Below, in pieces: positions 49,936 through 60,228 of a stretch of DNA of 64,000 nucleotides. Both the position numbers and the translations under genes were made by a program. The DNA is from Nitrospirota bacterium (GTDB lineage Bacteria; Nitrospirota; Thermodesulfovibrionia; Thermodesulfovibrionales; UBA6898). The stretch's first letter is position 1. Every line of letters starts with the position of its first letter. The notes under the pieces are model-generated. The model worked only from the letters and a program-made list of their open reading frames with translations. It ran no database searches and was not told the DNA's origin. The stretch spans positions 62,001 to 126,000 of the forward strand of contig JAKAHR010000003.1 of assembly GCA_021825365.1 (NCBI GenBank), written 5' to 3'.

Positions 49936-52542
49936 TCAGCCGGGTTTCTCAAGAAGATACACCGCATAGATTGACGCGCCCGCTGCGTCCTTCACCTCAA
50001 GGGCCTGCAGCACCGTAAAGGATGAGACGCGCTCATCCCACCAGGGCTTCGGCCTTACCGTCAGGTGAAGGGGCCGGCCCATCCTGGAACCGAAGACGTC
50101 GTGATAGAGGGCGACCTGAAGAAAGACATACCTCCTCGTCCAGAAGCGCAGGTTTGCCAGGACCGCGTCGATCCGGTCCGTCGGGATGTGTTCGAGGACA
50201 TCCGTACAGACGACCGCATCGAAGGCGTCTTCTTCGAACAGGCCCCTGTCCCACAGGGACCCCACGGTCAGGAGAGAATCCTTCAGAGGCATAAGGTCCG
50301 CGTCGAGGCAGTTGTCGGCGATATCCACGCCGTGGCAGGCGAACCCCATCGCCGTCATCTTCTTGCAGAGTTTTCCTGACCCGATCCCTGCGTCGAGCAC
50401 TGTCGAAACCCCGTGCTCCCTGAAGAATTCGAGGAACCTGATGCTCTTCGACAGTTCCAGCCCGGGAGAACAGAGGGCATAGGCCCGGTCGCCCAGGTCC
50501 CACGCGGTCAGGTATTTTTCCCTTTCAGCGGCAGCAGGGTCTCCGGCCGCCTCGACCGGCTGCTGAGCAGCCCTTTCCCCGTGCGTGGGGACAATGTCCC
50601 TGTACGATGTCGCCGCCTTGCCGGGGAGTCCGGCCTCCCCCGCTGCCGCGGCGGCGAGTTCCTGAGCGACCCTACCGAAGGTAGCGGACCACTCCCCGTT
50701 CTCTCCCTGCCGGAGGAGCCTCACGGAGGCGTACCAGGGCGTATCCTCCACATCCTTCATCCATCGCCAGTCACACCCCCGGGGCAGAAGCACCCATGTC
50801 GGCACCCCCAGGGCGCCCGCCATGTGGACGGTCGAGTTGTCGACCGAGATAACGAGGTCAAGGGCCGCGATCTCGGCCGCAAGCCCGTCGAGGTCCTTCA
50901 GCGGGTCGGCATCCGGCCAGGAGTGGATGGTCACCCCCAGGCGTTCCATCGCCGCCGAGAGTTCGGATGCGCAATCCCCATACTGCAGGCTGACGAACCG
51001 GACCCCCTGCACGCCAAAGAGGGGCGCCCACTGTTCGAGCGTCGTGGAGCGCAGCCGGCGAACGCTGGCCTCCTTCCCGCCCTTCCATGATATGCCCACC
51101 CTGAGTCCTCCCCCCATATCCCCGAAGCGGACCCGCCATTTCTCAACCTTCTCCGCATCCGCCTTCAGGTAGGACCGTTGCTGGGGAAAACTCTGAAGGT
51201 CCTGCCGGAAATGAAGAGGCAGGCTCCCCAGGGGGATCGCCATGTCGATGGGGAGAATTTCCGGAGGGATCTGCCCCTTGATGATGGGGCAGAACGTCAT
51301 TCCGGGAAAGGAGCGCGAAAAAAGCGGCACAAGACGGGGGTCGCACTCTCCGATGCATCTGCCCGACAGCCGCAGGGCATCCGGCAGGAGGGATGCGAAC
51401 ATGATCTCATCGCCGACCCCCTGTTCCGCATATATCAGCAGCGTCCTGCCCTGCAGGTCGGATCCGTCCCAGCGGGGGAACGGGAAGGCCCTCAGGGTTG
51501 TCCCCTTTCTGAAGGCCCGCCATTCGTATTTCAGCCAGCCCTCGCGCGAGTAGCCGCAGTTGAGGAGAGGGAGCGCGATGTTCCAGTGATAGTCGGCCAC
51601 ATCCGGCCTGATCGCTATCGCCTGCTCAAAACTCGCCAGCGACTCCTCGGGGCGTCCGTCCTCCGAAAGGATGAGGCCACGGTTGTTGTACGCATCGCTA
51701 TAGGAAGGGTCCAGGGCGAGTGCGCGCTGCACACACTCCAGCGCTTCGCCGAGACGGCCCTGCTTCCTGAGGGCAACCCCGAGATTGTTCCATGCAGGGG
51801 CAAATTCGGGGCCGAGGGCGACGGCCTGTCTCAGGAAGCCTTCCGCCTCCTCGCACCGCTCAAGCTCGTTCAGCACGGTCCCGAGGTTATAGTGCGCCTC
51901 GAGATAATCAGGCCTGCCCTTCAGCGCCAGCGCATAGTGTGCCATTGCCTGCTCAGGGTCTTTCATGTCCTGCAGCAGGACGCCGATATTGAAATGGGCA
52001 TCCGGATACCCAGGTCTCAGTTTCAGCGCCCGCTGAAAACTCTGCAGCGCGGCTTCCGGCTTGCCCGCCTTCTTCAACGCGCAGCCGAGATTATAATGCC
52101 CCTCCGCCAGGGCCGGTTTCAGCCGAAGGGCTGATTCAAAGTGTGAAATCGCCCCTTCCGTGTCATCTGCGGCAAAGAGCCCGTTTGCGAGGTTGTAATG
52201 AGCCTCAGCGCTCCGGGGGTCGAGGCGCAGGGCGATGCGATAACATTCCATCGCCTCGACCGCTCTCCCCAGCTCCTTCAGGGCATTGCCGAGATTCAGG
52301 TGGAAAAAAGAGACCCTGGCGTCCTGTTGAATGGCGCGGCGGATAAGAAGCTCCGCCTCCTGATACTTCCCCCTGCCGTGCTCGATGGTGCCGAGCAGGT
52401 GCAGGGCATCCGCATTATCGGCATCCGAGGACAGGATGTCCCGATACAGTGCCTCCGCATCATCGATCCGGCCGGCCTGGTGGAGCCGCACCGCCTTCTG
52501 CAGTCTATGCTGCGCCTGCTGCCCTGCGTTCTTCACATTCAT
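49936..52542 (-). CDS. TPR-glycosyltransferase-methyltransferase fusion
   Basis: 868 residues. About nine TPRs (residues 10-330, repeats such as AEAHYNLANGLFAADDTEGA), then a GT9/heptosyltransferase-like domain (LLIYAEQGVGDEIMFASLLP ... RVGISWKGGKEA ... DLVISVDNSTVHMAGALGVP), and a C-terminal class I SAM methyltransferase (TVLDAGIGSGKLCKKM, GVDIADN, DAVVCTDVLEHIP). The TPR plus GT layout recalls O-linked protein glycosyltransferases. Last gene of the glycan operon, overlapping the giant gene by 38 nt and convergent with flaF (11 nt between stops). Confidence 0.82.
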   Translation of the reverse strand: MNVKNAGQQAQHRLQKAVRLHQAGRIDDAEALYRDILSSDADNADALHLLGTIEHGRGKYQEAELLIRRAIQQDARVSFFHLNLGNALKELGRAVEAMECYRIALRLDPRSAEAHYNLANGLFAADDTEGAISHFESALRLKPALAEGHYNLGCALKKAGKPEAALQSFQRALKLRPGYPDAHFNIGVLLQDMKDPEQAMAHYALALKGRPDYLEAHYNLGTVLNELERCEEAEGFLRQAVALGPEFAPAWNNLGVALRKQGRLGEALECVQRALALDPSYSDAYNNRGLILSEDGRPEESLASFEQAIAIRPDVADYHWNIALPLLNCGYSREGWLKYEWRAFRKGTTLRAFPFPRWDGSDLQGRTLLIYAEQGVGDEIMFASLLPDALRLSGRCIGECDPRLVPLFSRSFPGMTFCPIIKGQIPPEILPIDMAIPLGSLPLHFRQDLQSFPQQRSYLKADAEKVEKWRVRFGDMGGGLRVGISWKGGKEASVRRLRSTTLEQWAPLFGVQGVRFVSLQYGDCASELSAAMERLGVTIHSWPDADPLKDLDGLAAEIAALDLVISVDNSTVHMAGALGVPTWVLLPRGCDWRWMKDVEDTPWYASVRLLRQGENGEWSATFGRVAQELAAAAAGEAGLPGKAATSYRDIVPTHGERAAQQPVEAAGDPAAAEREKYLTAWDLGDRAYALCSPGLELSKSIRFLEFFREHGVSTVLDAGIGSGKLCKKMTAMGFACHGVDIADNCLDADLMPLKDSLLTVGSLWDRGLFEEDAFDAVVCTDVLEHIPTDRIDAVLANLRFWTRRYVFLQVALYHDVFGSRMGRPLHLTVRPKPWWDERVSSFTVLQALEVKDAAGASIYAVYLLEKPG

Positions 52543-55500
52543 CCCGTATCTCCTTCAGCTCGTCGTTGACCGCTCCCGACTCGAGGACCGCCTGCACCAT
52601 ACGCGCCGCGCACTCGAATCTCCCCGCTGCTACCAGGCGGCGGGCCACATCAGCCGCCGCTCCCTCAAACCCCGGGCCCATCGGCTGCCGTCCGATCATG
52701 CAGCCCGCTGCCGAACCCTTCAGTGCGCAGCGGGCCAGACAGAGGCTCACCCTGGCCGTCTCATACTCCGGTTCCCTGGCCGCCAGTTCTTCAAGAAGGG
52801 TGACGGATCTTTCCGCCTCCCCCGCATACAGCTCCGCCAGGGCGCAGTTCAGCAGCGCCTCTTTCATCCCGGGCGCCACCTCCGCCGCACGCCGTGCAGG
52901 GCCGAGCGCCTCCTGATACTGTCCTGTATCAAGGAGGATCGAGCCGATGTTGAGAAGGGCCACGGCACAATCAGGGCTGAGCAGGAGGAGGCGCTGCCAT
53001 AATGCCAGGGCCTCGTCGAACTTCCCCAACTCCCGTGCCTGCACCGCAAGCTCCCGTAGCGCGTCGACCGTGTCTCCTGTTTCCTCCAGCTTGCGCAGGC
53101 CGAGCCGGTAATAGGTCTCCCCTTTGAGCGCTGTCCTCGACTCGTCCAGTTTCCCGTAATGGTGGATGGGGACAGGGCACGACCGTACGGGTATGCCGGC
53201 AGCCTCAAGGGAAGGCTCTACCGCTTCGTGGACCGGGTTTCTGAACCTGATGCGGTCGTCCCTCCTGAATATCCTCACCTTTGTCCCGGGGAACCATCCG
53301 CTGCCCTCCTCTTCCGTAGGGTAGTCGCCGCGGTTAGGGGTCCATCCGACCACATTCTGCGACAGCGTATAACTCCTCGTGGTAACGGCAAAGCCGGCAG
53401 GCGCCGCACCGGCCAAGCGGATCAACGAGCGGAGCGCCGCATGGTCGCGCGGGGAGATCGTCTCGTCCGCATCGAGGATGAGAACCCAGTCTCCCCTGGC
53501 CTTCTCTATGGAGACGTTGCGGGCCTCCGAGAAATCCTCTGTCCAGGGGAAATCGTACACCTTCGCCCCGAAGGCCTCGGCGATCTCCCTGGTGCGGTCC
53601 GTTGAGCCGGTGTCCACGACGATCATCTCCTGCACCAGCGATTTCACGCTCCCCAGGCTCCGGGCGATATTCCTTTCTTCGTTTCTTGCGATCATGCAGA
53701 GCGAGAGGGAGGGGGTTTCAGGAGACTCCGGGATCTCCCGCGTACCCAGGGAACGGCGGACGGCAAGGGCGCCTTCGAGCATCCCTTCGTCGATCCCGAA
53801 AACAGCCAGGGCATCCTCTATCAGGGGCATGGCCGCGGCCGCTTTGCCCTGCCTGATAAGGATGTCGATGAGCAGGAGGGCGATCCTCTGGTCCAGGGGA
53901 TGGAGAGCGGCCGCATCCTCAAAGAGGGGAAGGGCCTGCTCCCAGGCCCCACGAGCGGTCACGGCCTGGTAGTAATTATTGACAACGTCCGCAGACTGGG
54001 GGGCGAGGCTGAACCCGCGCCCCAGGAGCTGAAGCGCCTCTTCCTGCCTTGCTTCCGCCCAGGCCAGCAGGCCGAGGTTCGTCCAGGGCTCGCCATACCC
54101 GGGGTCCGACTCCCCCGAGCGTCTGAACAGATCGGCCGCGGAGGACCGCTCACCCTTCTTGTAGGCGATGAGCCCGGCCAGGTTAAGGGCGGCCGCATCG
54201 GAAGGCGCCCTCCGCAGGATTTCCTCTGCGCATGCTGCCGCTTCATCGAGACGGTCGAGGCCCTCGCAGCAGAGCCCGCGCAACAGGAGATCGTCGGCAT
54301 CGTCAGCTCCGCGTCCTGCCGTACCGGTCAGGAGATCAAGGGCATCCTGGTACTGCCGGGCGTCGATAAGGAGCTTTGCGAGACACCGGCGAAGCCGTAC
54401 CTCCTCCGGCATCCTCCCCATCGCTTCAACCAGCAGTTTGTGCGCATCGCCTGGCCTTCCCCGGTGATAGAGCGCCTCAGCCCCGGCGACGGCGGAAAGC
54501 GCCGCGAGTCTCCTGCCCACGGGGTCGGCAGGGTCCGCCTTCTGCCACTTGTCATGGAAGAGCCTGCGGTTGCCTGTCATGAATCTTTGATGGTCCAGCC
54601 TGTTGCCGATAAAGCTCCGGCTTCCGTAGTGGTGGATGAAGACGTCTCCGGCGATGCAGTTCCTGAGGCCCGCCAGTTCCGCGCGCAGACAAAGATCATC
54701 ATCTTCGAAATTTCCGCTTCCGAAGGCCTCGTCGAGAAGGCCGATGCGCTCCACCAGCTCTCTCCTGAAGAGCATGCAGAAGCCGACGATCCTCGGATGC
54801 AATATGCGCCGGTGTCGGTATCTCTCCCTGAATCCCTTCGCAAAGGCGTCCAGGCCGGCCGGCTCATAGTCCGCATGGCAGAGCCTCTGGATTCCGCTTA
54901 TATTGTTCGTCAGCGGGCCGACGATGCCGATGTCAGGTCCGCTCTCCAGACACTCCTTCATGCCCGCCAGCCACTCCGGGGTGACGACGACATCATTATT
55001 CAGCAGCATGATATATTCCCCGGAGGCCGCGGCGATGCCCTGGTTGCAGCCCCTGGCGAAGCCGAGGTTCGTGCTGTTTTGGATGAGCCGGTAGCGGCCA
55101 TTCCTGTTGACGAGTTTCCTGAGCCACTTCACGGTGCCGTCCGCCGATCCGTTGTCAACAAAGATGATCTCATGCGGCTCCTTCGTATGCCTCCGGATGC
55201 TCTCGACGCACTCCTTCGTGTATCGCAATTCATTGAAGGTGAGCATGATGATCGAGACAAGTCCGTGGGCCGGTCTTTTCGTATCTTCTGCCGCCCCTCC
55301 GGCCGCCTGAGTGATCACCGCCGTCTTCCCGGCGGAGAGTCCCCTCTTCGTCGCCTCGAGATAGGCCTTGCCGTGCCGCATGTCCGGCTCGAGATGGTTC
55401 CCCTCCCCCCACTCGTTCCAGGCATTGATGAATAGCAGGTTCTCGTCCAGGCGGTAATCGTCTATCCTCCGCGCGATGCCGGCAAGCCACGCCTCGTAGA

Positions 55501-58500
55501 GGCCGGGGGTCGATCCGTCAAGCACCACCGCGGCCTGTCTCCTGCGGGGTGAGTTGTCCCACATCGGGGTTACCCCGGGAAACCTCTTGTAGGGAGGAAT
55601 ACCCTTGGCGAGCATCTGTTTGACCACTGCCTCATAATCAAACACGAGATGGTCGCCCTGCAGCTTTGCCTTCGGCCTGCCGAGGTTTCCCCAGTCCGGC
55701 TGGAACTCCACCGCCGCATCGAATCCCTTCAGGCCGGGATCGTAGCATTCATACGGTGCGCTCTCGACCCTGCACAGATAAAGCTCCTCCCCGGCCCGGG
55801 CGGCCTCTTTGCGCCATAGCGCGACCGTCGCCGAGGCGTCGGGCATGCGGGTGGACAGGTAGATCAGCATGAGAGGTTTGCCCTTGATCCTGATGTACCT
55901 CTTGTCCTGAAAGACCCGGAGGAGCCAACGGATATGCTCGCGGTCGTCCTCGGGGCTGAACCGCTGCTCCATCAGGATCTCTCCCTGCCTGCCGTCCCAG
56001 GCCCTGGTCCAGTGTTCATCCGCCCAACAGAGACAGAAGGGAAAGTCCGGCCTTCCCGAGGCGAGGACCTCATCCAGCGGGAGGTTCAGCAGGCGGCTCC
56101 CCATGAACCAATAGTGGTAATAACAGAACCCGTGGATCCCGTGGCGTCTCGCCAACTCCGCCTGCTGCTCCCTTATCTCCGGGTCCCGCAGGTCGTAGTA
56201 TCCCAGGTCAGCGGGTTCATGGGGCTGATAGTGGCCCGGGAAGAGCGGCTTCGCCTTTCGCACGTTCGTCCATTCCGTAAATCCCTCGCCCCACCACCGG
56301 TCATTTTCGGGTATCTGATGGTATTGGGGCAGATAGAAGGCGATCGCCTTGATGCTCTTGTCTGCGCTCACACCGTCCCGCCGGGGCGACCCGAGGCTTT
56401 TCTCAAGTTCACGGTAGATGCGTGACAAATCTTCACCCCGTTTGCGCGCCTGCAGAAGGTCCTTCAGGAGACTGCCGAAGGTCTCCAGGTGTCCGGCGAG
56501 CGCGGCGCTGCCGATAGCCTCCGCTGCCCTGCGGTCTCTCTCAACCTCTTCGATCACGCCGGCTGTCAACGATTTCTCGCGTTCCCGGACAGCACTGACG
56601 AGGTCATCGGATTCCAGGACGCCCGTGAGAAATCCATCCCCCCCCTGATCTTCCGGCCCGGCCGCCAACCCCTCAGCCGCCCTGCCGGGAGAAGACGCGC
56701 CTCCGGCCTTTTCACTCGCCCGGTCCGCAAGCGTCTCGGCGCGCTGAATGACCTCCCGGAGTCCGTAGCTCTTGGCCTCATTGATCGTGGATCTGAGATA
56801 GGTGAGGCCGATCGCAGCCTGCCCTTTGTCGATCATGATCTCGGACACCTGCAGCCGGGTGTCGAAATACAGGCCCAGGTCATCGGCACTGGCGGAAAGC
56901 ATCACCGCACGCTTCATGATTTCGAGGGCTTCCTTCGGCTTCCCCGGCAGGCTGCTACCTGCCTCGCGGAGAAGAGAAGCTACCCCCTGTCTAAGTTCAC
57001 CGCCGCCGGATGGACCCCGTGCGTCAATCGCCCGTCCCACCATGTCCGCACACCACTCCTTCAGACCGGCCAGGCCCTTTGCGGACGGCCGCGATGCTTC
57101 GGCATCCGCAGCCACCGACACGGCGGCAACGATGTCCGCCTTCCGGAGCGCCGGGGAGGTCCCGAGGAAGGCCCTCACGCGCTGTTCGATATCATCCGCC
57201 ACCGTCTCCCTCAGCGCCCCGGATTCGGCGATGATGTCTCCTGCCTGATCGAGGGCTATCATCTTGGCCCGGAAGATCTCCTCTATCTCCCGGACGCCCT
57301 TGAACCGGTGAGTCTCGTTCGCCTCGTGGACACGGTATCCGATCAGGCGGTCGGCCAGATAGGCGACATCGAAATGAAGGGATATCCTGAGCCACATCTC
57401 CCAGTCGACGGCATAGGAGAGTCTTGCATCGAAGCCGGAGAGCATCTCGACACAGCTGCGCCTCATGACGACTCCGGGGCAGCAGACGAGGTTTTCCCCG
57501 GTGATCAGCCTCCGGAAGAAATCAGCCCCCCTGCTCACGAAATCGCGGGGGCCGGTCGCGGTGAACCAGTGATCTCCGATGGTCTCGTCTTTCGGCCCGA
57601 TGACCCGGACGTCCGAATAGACAAAACCGATTGCGTCGTTTTCCCGAAGGAGCCTCACCTTGCGCTCCAGGTTCCCGGCATACATCATGTCATCCTGATG
57701 AAAGACGCAGACGTAAGCCGCGCGTGCGAGGCTAAGGCAGTGGTTCCAGTTTCCGACCAGGCCTCTCCGCGCATCGTTCCGGTAATATACGATCCGCGGG
57801 TCAGTGAAGGACCTGACGATCTCTTCCGTGTTGTCTGAAGACTGATCGTCGACGATGAGCAGTTCGTAATCCCGATATCCCTGGCCCAGGACGCTCTGGA
57901 TCGCCTTCCCCAGATATTTCGCCCCGTTGTATGCGGGTATGCATATGCTGAGTTCAGGGGCACCGGGTTCTTCGGCCCGCGCAGGGACGGGGACGGATTC
58001 TTCTTTCCTCGTCCGGATGGCAGGCGGCTCAGGGGCATTTTCGATCGCCGAGCGCGTCGCTTCGAGATAGGAATGGCCCCACTTCGCGTCCGGCTCAAGG
58101 TAGGCGCCCTCACCCCATTCGTTCCAGGCATTGATGAAGATGAAATTCTCCTCAGGCGAAAAGGGCCTGAAATCCGCCGCCACGGTCTGCAGCCATCGGC
58201 CGTAGAGTTCGGGGGTAGAGTTGTGCAGCACGGTCTGGTTCTGCCTTCGGCGCGGCGTATTGTCCCACCCCGGGCTCACACAGGGATATCGTTTGTAATC
58301 CGGTTTTTCCCTGCGGAGCATCGCCTGTACGAAATCCGCATATGCATAAATCCCGCCGTAGGCATCCAGCTTCCTGATCGGGGGAGGCATATGGAGCCCG
58401 TCAGGCTGAAATTCGACGGCAGCGTCGAACCCGATGCTCCCCGGAGTCGGCATGGCAAGGCCGCCCACACGGCTCTCGACCAGGGCCAGGTAGATATCCC

Positions 58501-59077
58501 CGATCCCCAGCCTCCGCGCCTCCTGTCTCCAGATCGCAGCCGTCTGCAGAGGGTCGGGAAGGATATTCACCCGGTACACGAGGAAGAGGGGTCTGCCGTC
58601 GACCCGTATATACCGGGGGTCCCTGAAGGCCTCCGCCAGCCGGCGCATATGCTCAAGGTCATCCTCAGGCGTATACCGCTGCGCGATGAGCACATCTTTT
58701 TCAAGGCCGTCCCAGGCCCTGGTCCAGTTTTCGTTCGCCCAGCAAAGGCAAAACGGGAAATCGGGGCTGCCCGAGGAGAGCACCTCATCAAACGGCCGAT
58801 GCAGCAGTCTCTTCCCGTTGAACCAGTAATGGTAATAGCAGAAGCCGTATATCCCGTGGCGTGCGGCCAGTTCCGCCTGCTCGCGCCTCACCTCCGGCAG
58901 GCGCAGGTCATAATAGCCGAGGTCAGCGGGAAGGCGGGGCTGATAGTGCCCTTCGAAAAGCGGCCGGCCTTTGACCACGTTGTTCCACTCGGTGAAACCC
59001 TTTCCCCACCATGCATCGTTTTCCGGGATAGGATGATATTGGGGGAGGTAGAAGGCGATCAGCCGGTGTGTTGTCAT
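52505..59077 (-). CDS. Giant modular glycosyltransferase (two WbsX-like, three GT2 domains, TPRs)
   Basis: 2190 residues. Order: WbsX-like domain 1 (1-350; LIAFYLPQYHPIPENDAWWG), GT2 domain 1 (about 370-615; LSICIPAYNGAKYLGKAI), helical linker (615-900), WbsX-like domain 2 (about 904-1255; IAFYLPQYHQIPENDRWWGE), GT2 domain 2 (about 1270-1500; VSIIMLTFNELRYTKECVES), TPR region (1505-1780), GT2 domain 3 (about 1782-1980; SLCMIARNEERNIARSLGSV, with DADE as the DxD site), TPR region to the end. The two WbsX/GT2 halves look like an internal duplication. The WbsX family acts in O-antigen and S-layer glycan synthesis. The start overlaps the previous gene by ATGA. Confidence 0.85.
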   Translation of the reverse strand: MTTHRLIAFYLPQYHPIPENDAWWGKGFTEWNNVVKGRPLFEGHYQPRLPADLGYYDLRLPEVRREQAELAARHGIYGFCYYHYWFNGKRLLHRPFDEVLSSGSPDFPFCLCWANENWTRAWDGLEKDVLIAQRYTPEDDLEHMRRLAEAFRDPRYIRVDGRPLFLVYRVNILPDPLQTAAIWRQEARRLGIGDIYLALVESRVGGLAMPTPGSIGFDAAVEFQPDGLHMPPPIRKLDAYGGIYAYADFVQAMLRREKPDYKRYPCVSPGWDNTPRRRQNQTVLHNSTPELYGRWLQTVAADFRPFSPEENFIFINAWNEWGEGAYLEPDAKWGHSYLEATRSAIENAPEPPAIRTRKEESVPVPARAEEPGAPELSICIPAYNGAKYLGKAIQSVLGQGYRDYELLIVDDQSSDNTEEIVRSFTDPRIVYYRNDARRGLVGNWNHCLSLARAAYVCVFHQDDMMYAGNLERKVRLLRENDAIGFVYSDVRVIGPKDETIGDHWFTATGPRDFVSRGADFFRRLITGENLVCCPGVVMRRSCVEMLSGFDARLSYAVDWEMWLRISLHFDVAYLADRLIGYRVHEANETHRFKGVREIEEIFRAKMIALDQAGDIIAESGALRETVADDIEQRVRAFLGTSPALRKADIVAAVSVAADAEASRPSAKGLAGLKEWCADMVGRAIDARGPSGGGELRQGVASLLREAGSSLPGKPKEALEIMKRAVMLSASADDLGLYFDTRLQVSEIMIDKGQAAIGLTYLRSTINEAKSYGLREVIQRAETLADRASEKAGGASSPGRAAEGLAAGPEDQGGDGFLTGVLESDDLVSAVREREKSLTAGVIEEVERDRRAAEAIGSAALAGHLETFGSLLKDLLQARKRGEDLSRIYRELEKSLGSPRRDGVSADKSIKAIAFYLPQYHQIPENDRWWGEGFTEWTNVRKAKPLFPGHYQPHEPADLGYYDLRDPEIREQQAELARRHGIHGFCYYHYWFMGSRLLNLPLDEVLASGRPDFPFCLCWADEHWTRAWDGRQGEILMEQRFSPEDDREHIRWLLRVFQDKRYIRIKGKPLMLIYLSTRMPDASATVALWRKEAARAGEELYLCRVESAPYECYDPGLKGFDAAVEFQPDWGNLGRPKAKLQGDHLVFDYEAVVKQMLAKGIPPYKRFPGVTPMWDNSPRRRQAAVVLDGSTPGLYEAWLAGIARRIDDYRLDENLLFINAWNEWGEGNHLEPDMRHGKAYLEATKRGLSAGKTAVITQAAGGAAEDTKRPAHGLVSIIMLTFNELRYTKECVESIRRHTKEPHEIIFVDNGSADGTVKWLRKLVNRNGRYRLIQNSTNLGFARGCNQGIAAASGEYIMLLNNDVVVTPEWLAGMKECLESGPDIGIVGPLTNNISGIQRLCHADYEPAGLDAFAKGFRERYRHRRILHPRIVGFCMLFRRELVERIGLLDEAFGSGNFEDDDLCLRAELAGLRNCIAGDVFIHHYGSRSFIGNRLDHQRFMTGNRRLFHDKWQKADPADPVGRRLAALSAVAGAEALYHRGRPGDAHKLLVEAMGRMPEEVRLRRCLAKLLIDARQYQDALDLLTGTAGRGADDADDLLLRGLCCEGLDRLDEAAACAEEILRRAPSDAAALNLAGLIAYKKGERSSAADLFRRSGESDPGYGEPWTNLGLLAWAEARQEEALQLLGRGFSLAPQSADVVNNYYQAVTARGAWEQALPLFEDAAALHPLDQRIALLLIDILIRQGKAAAAMPLIEDALAVFGIDEGMLEGALAVRRSLGTREIPESPETPSLSLCMIARNEERNIARSLGSVKSLVQEMIVVDTGSTDRTREIAEAFGAKVYDFPWTEDFSEARNVSIEKARGDWVLILDADETISPRDHAALRSLIRLAGAAPAGFAVTTRSYTLSQNVVGWTPNRGDYPTEEEGSGWFPGTKVRIFRRDDRIRFRNPVHEAVEPSLEAAGIPVRSCPVPIHHYGKLDESRTALKGETYYRLGLRKLEETGDTVDALRELAVQARELGKFDEALALWQRLLLLSPDCAVALLNIGSILLDTGQYQEALGPARRAAEVAPGMKEALLNCALAELYAGEAERSVTLLEELAAREPEYETARVSLCLARCALKGSAAGCMIGRQPMGPGFEGAAADVARRLVAAGRFECAARMVQAVLESGAVNDELKEIRDECEERRAAGAA

Positions 59078-60228
59078 CGCATCGCCTCCGCAGCAGCCGG
59101 CGACATCACCTTCCTGATGACCGAAACGATCTTCGGGGCGGCCGACTCGAGTTCATGCCTCTCCCGCACCTTTGCCTGCGCCCGCTCGCCCATCTTCATC
59201 CTCAGTTCGGGTGATGCGGCCAGTTGAACAACCTTGTCGGCCATCGCATCGATATCGAGATAGGGCACGATGAAGCCGCAGTCATCTTCGATAAATTCGG
59301 GCGAGCCGCCCGATTTGTCGAAGCAGACGATCGGCTTGCCGAGAGAGGCGGCCTCAAGGTTCACCAGCGGATAGGGGTCTTCCCGCGAAAGCAGGACGAA
59401 GACATCGAACAGGGAGAAATAATCGAGGGTATTGGGGTGCGCCCCGGCGAAACTGATCCGGTCCTGCAGCCCCAGTCGCGTCACATCATGCATCAGAGCG
59501 CCGTACCGCTCCTGCCACTTCGCCTCGGTCCCGACCCACAGGCAGTGGTACGTCCCCATCCCGGGCCGCTTCCCGAGCGCCTTCGCCAGAGGCGCAAACA
59601 GGTCGCCCCCCTTCCGCCAATCCGTCGTCCCGACGCATCCGACGATAAAAGCGTCGTCAGGGATGCCGAGTTCCCGTCTGATCCTGAGCCTCGCATACTC
59701 GGCCCGGAAAGACCCTCCATCATACGCCTTGGTGGGGATGAAGCCGTGGATGACATCGATGCGGCCTTCGGGGATGCCGAAGCTCTCCACGAGGTTGTCC
59801 CTGACCGCCTGCGAGCAGGCGATGTACCGGTCCGTATGGGCGACGACCTTCTCGTTGTTGTCCTGACCCAGCCGGTAGGTTATCCAGTAGTGGAGCTCGT
59901 GGACATGGGTGAGGACAGGGCATCCGAGGCCGGAGAGGCCCTCGAGGAGCGGACCGTTGGTGAAGGTGTTCGAATAGATCAACCCGATGTCCGCCCTGCG
60001 GAGTTCGTGGACGAGGGAGTCAGGGGTCTTCATGCCCCAGACATCCACCGGGCCGAGCGCCTCGAATTCAGGCACCAGTTCGCCGCCGTTCTTCAGCAGA
60101 AACCGGAAGGGTATGTCGGTGTTCGCCCTAAACCACTTCAGGAAATGGAGAAAAAGGATCTCCGCCCCGTGACGGTGGGCGTCGTGCGAAATGAACAGGA
60201 CCTTGCCTGAGGGGTTCTTCCGTATCAT
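59074..60228 (-). CDS. Glycosyltransferase family 4-like
   Basis: 384 residues. GT-B fold: N-terminal KVLFISHDAHRHGAEILFLH, middle IHGFIPTKAY, VGCVGTTDWRKGGDLFAPLA, then the donor-binding SREDPYPLVNLEAASLGKPI with the EX7E glutamates. Retaining glycosyltransferase using a nucleotide sugar. The start is the ATG in the ATGA overlap with the upstream gene; the longer frame to 60303 is shadow. Confidence 0.87.
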   Translation of the reverse strand: MIRKNPSGKVLFISHDAHRHGAEILFLHFLKWFRANTDIPFRFLLKNGGELVPEFEALGPVDVWGMKTPDSLVHELRRADIGLIYSNTFTNGPLLEGLSGLGCPVLTHVHELHYWITYRLGQDNNEKVVAHTDRYIACSQAVRDNLVESFGIPEGRIDVIHGFIPTKAYDGGSFRAEYARLRIRRELGIPDDAFIVGCVGTTDWRKGGDLFAPLAKALGKRPGMGTYHCLWVGTEAKWQERYGALMHDVTRLGLQDRISFAGAHPNTLDYFSLFDVFVLLSREDPYPLVNLEAASLGKPIVCFDKSGGSPEFIEDDCGFIVPYLDIDAMADKVVQLAASPELRMKMGERAQAKVRERHELESAAPKIVSVIRKVMSPAAAEAMR

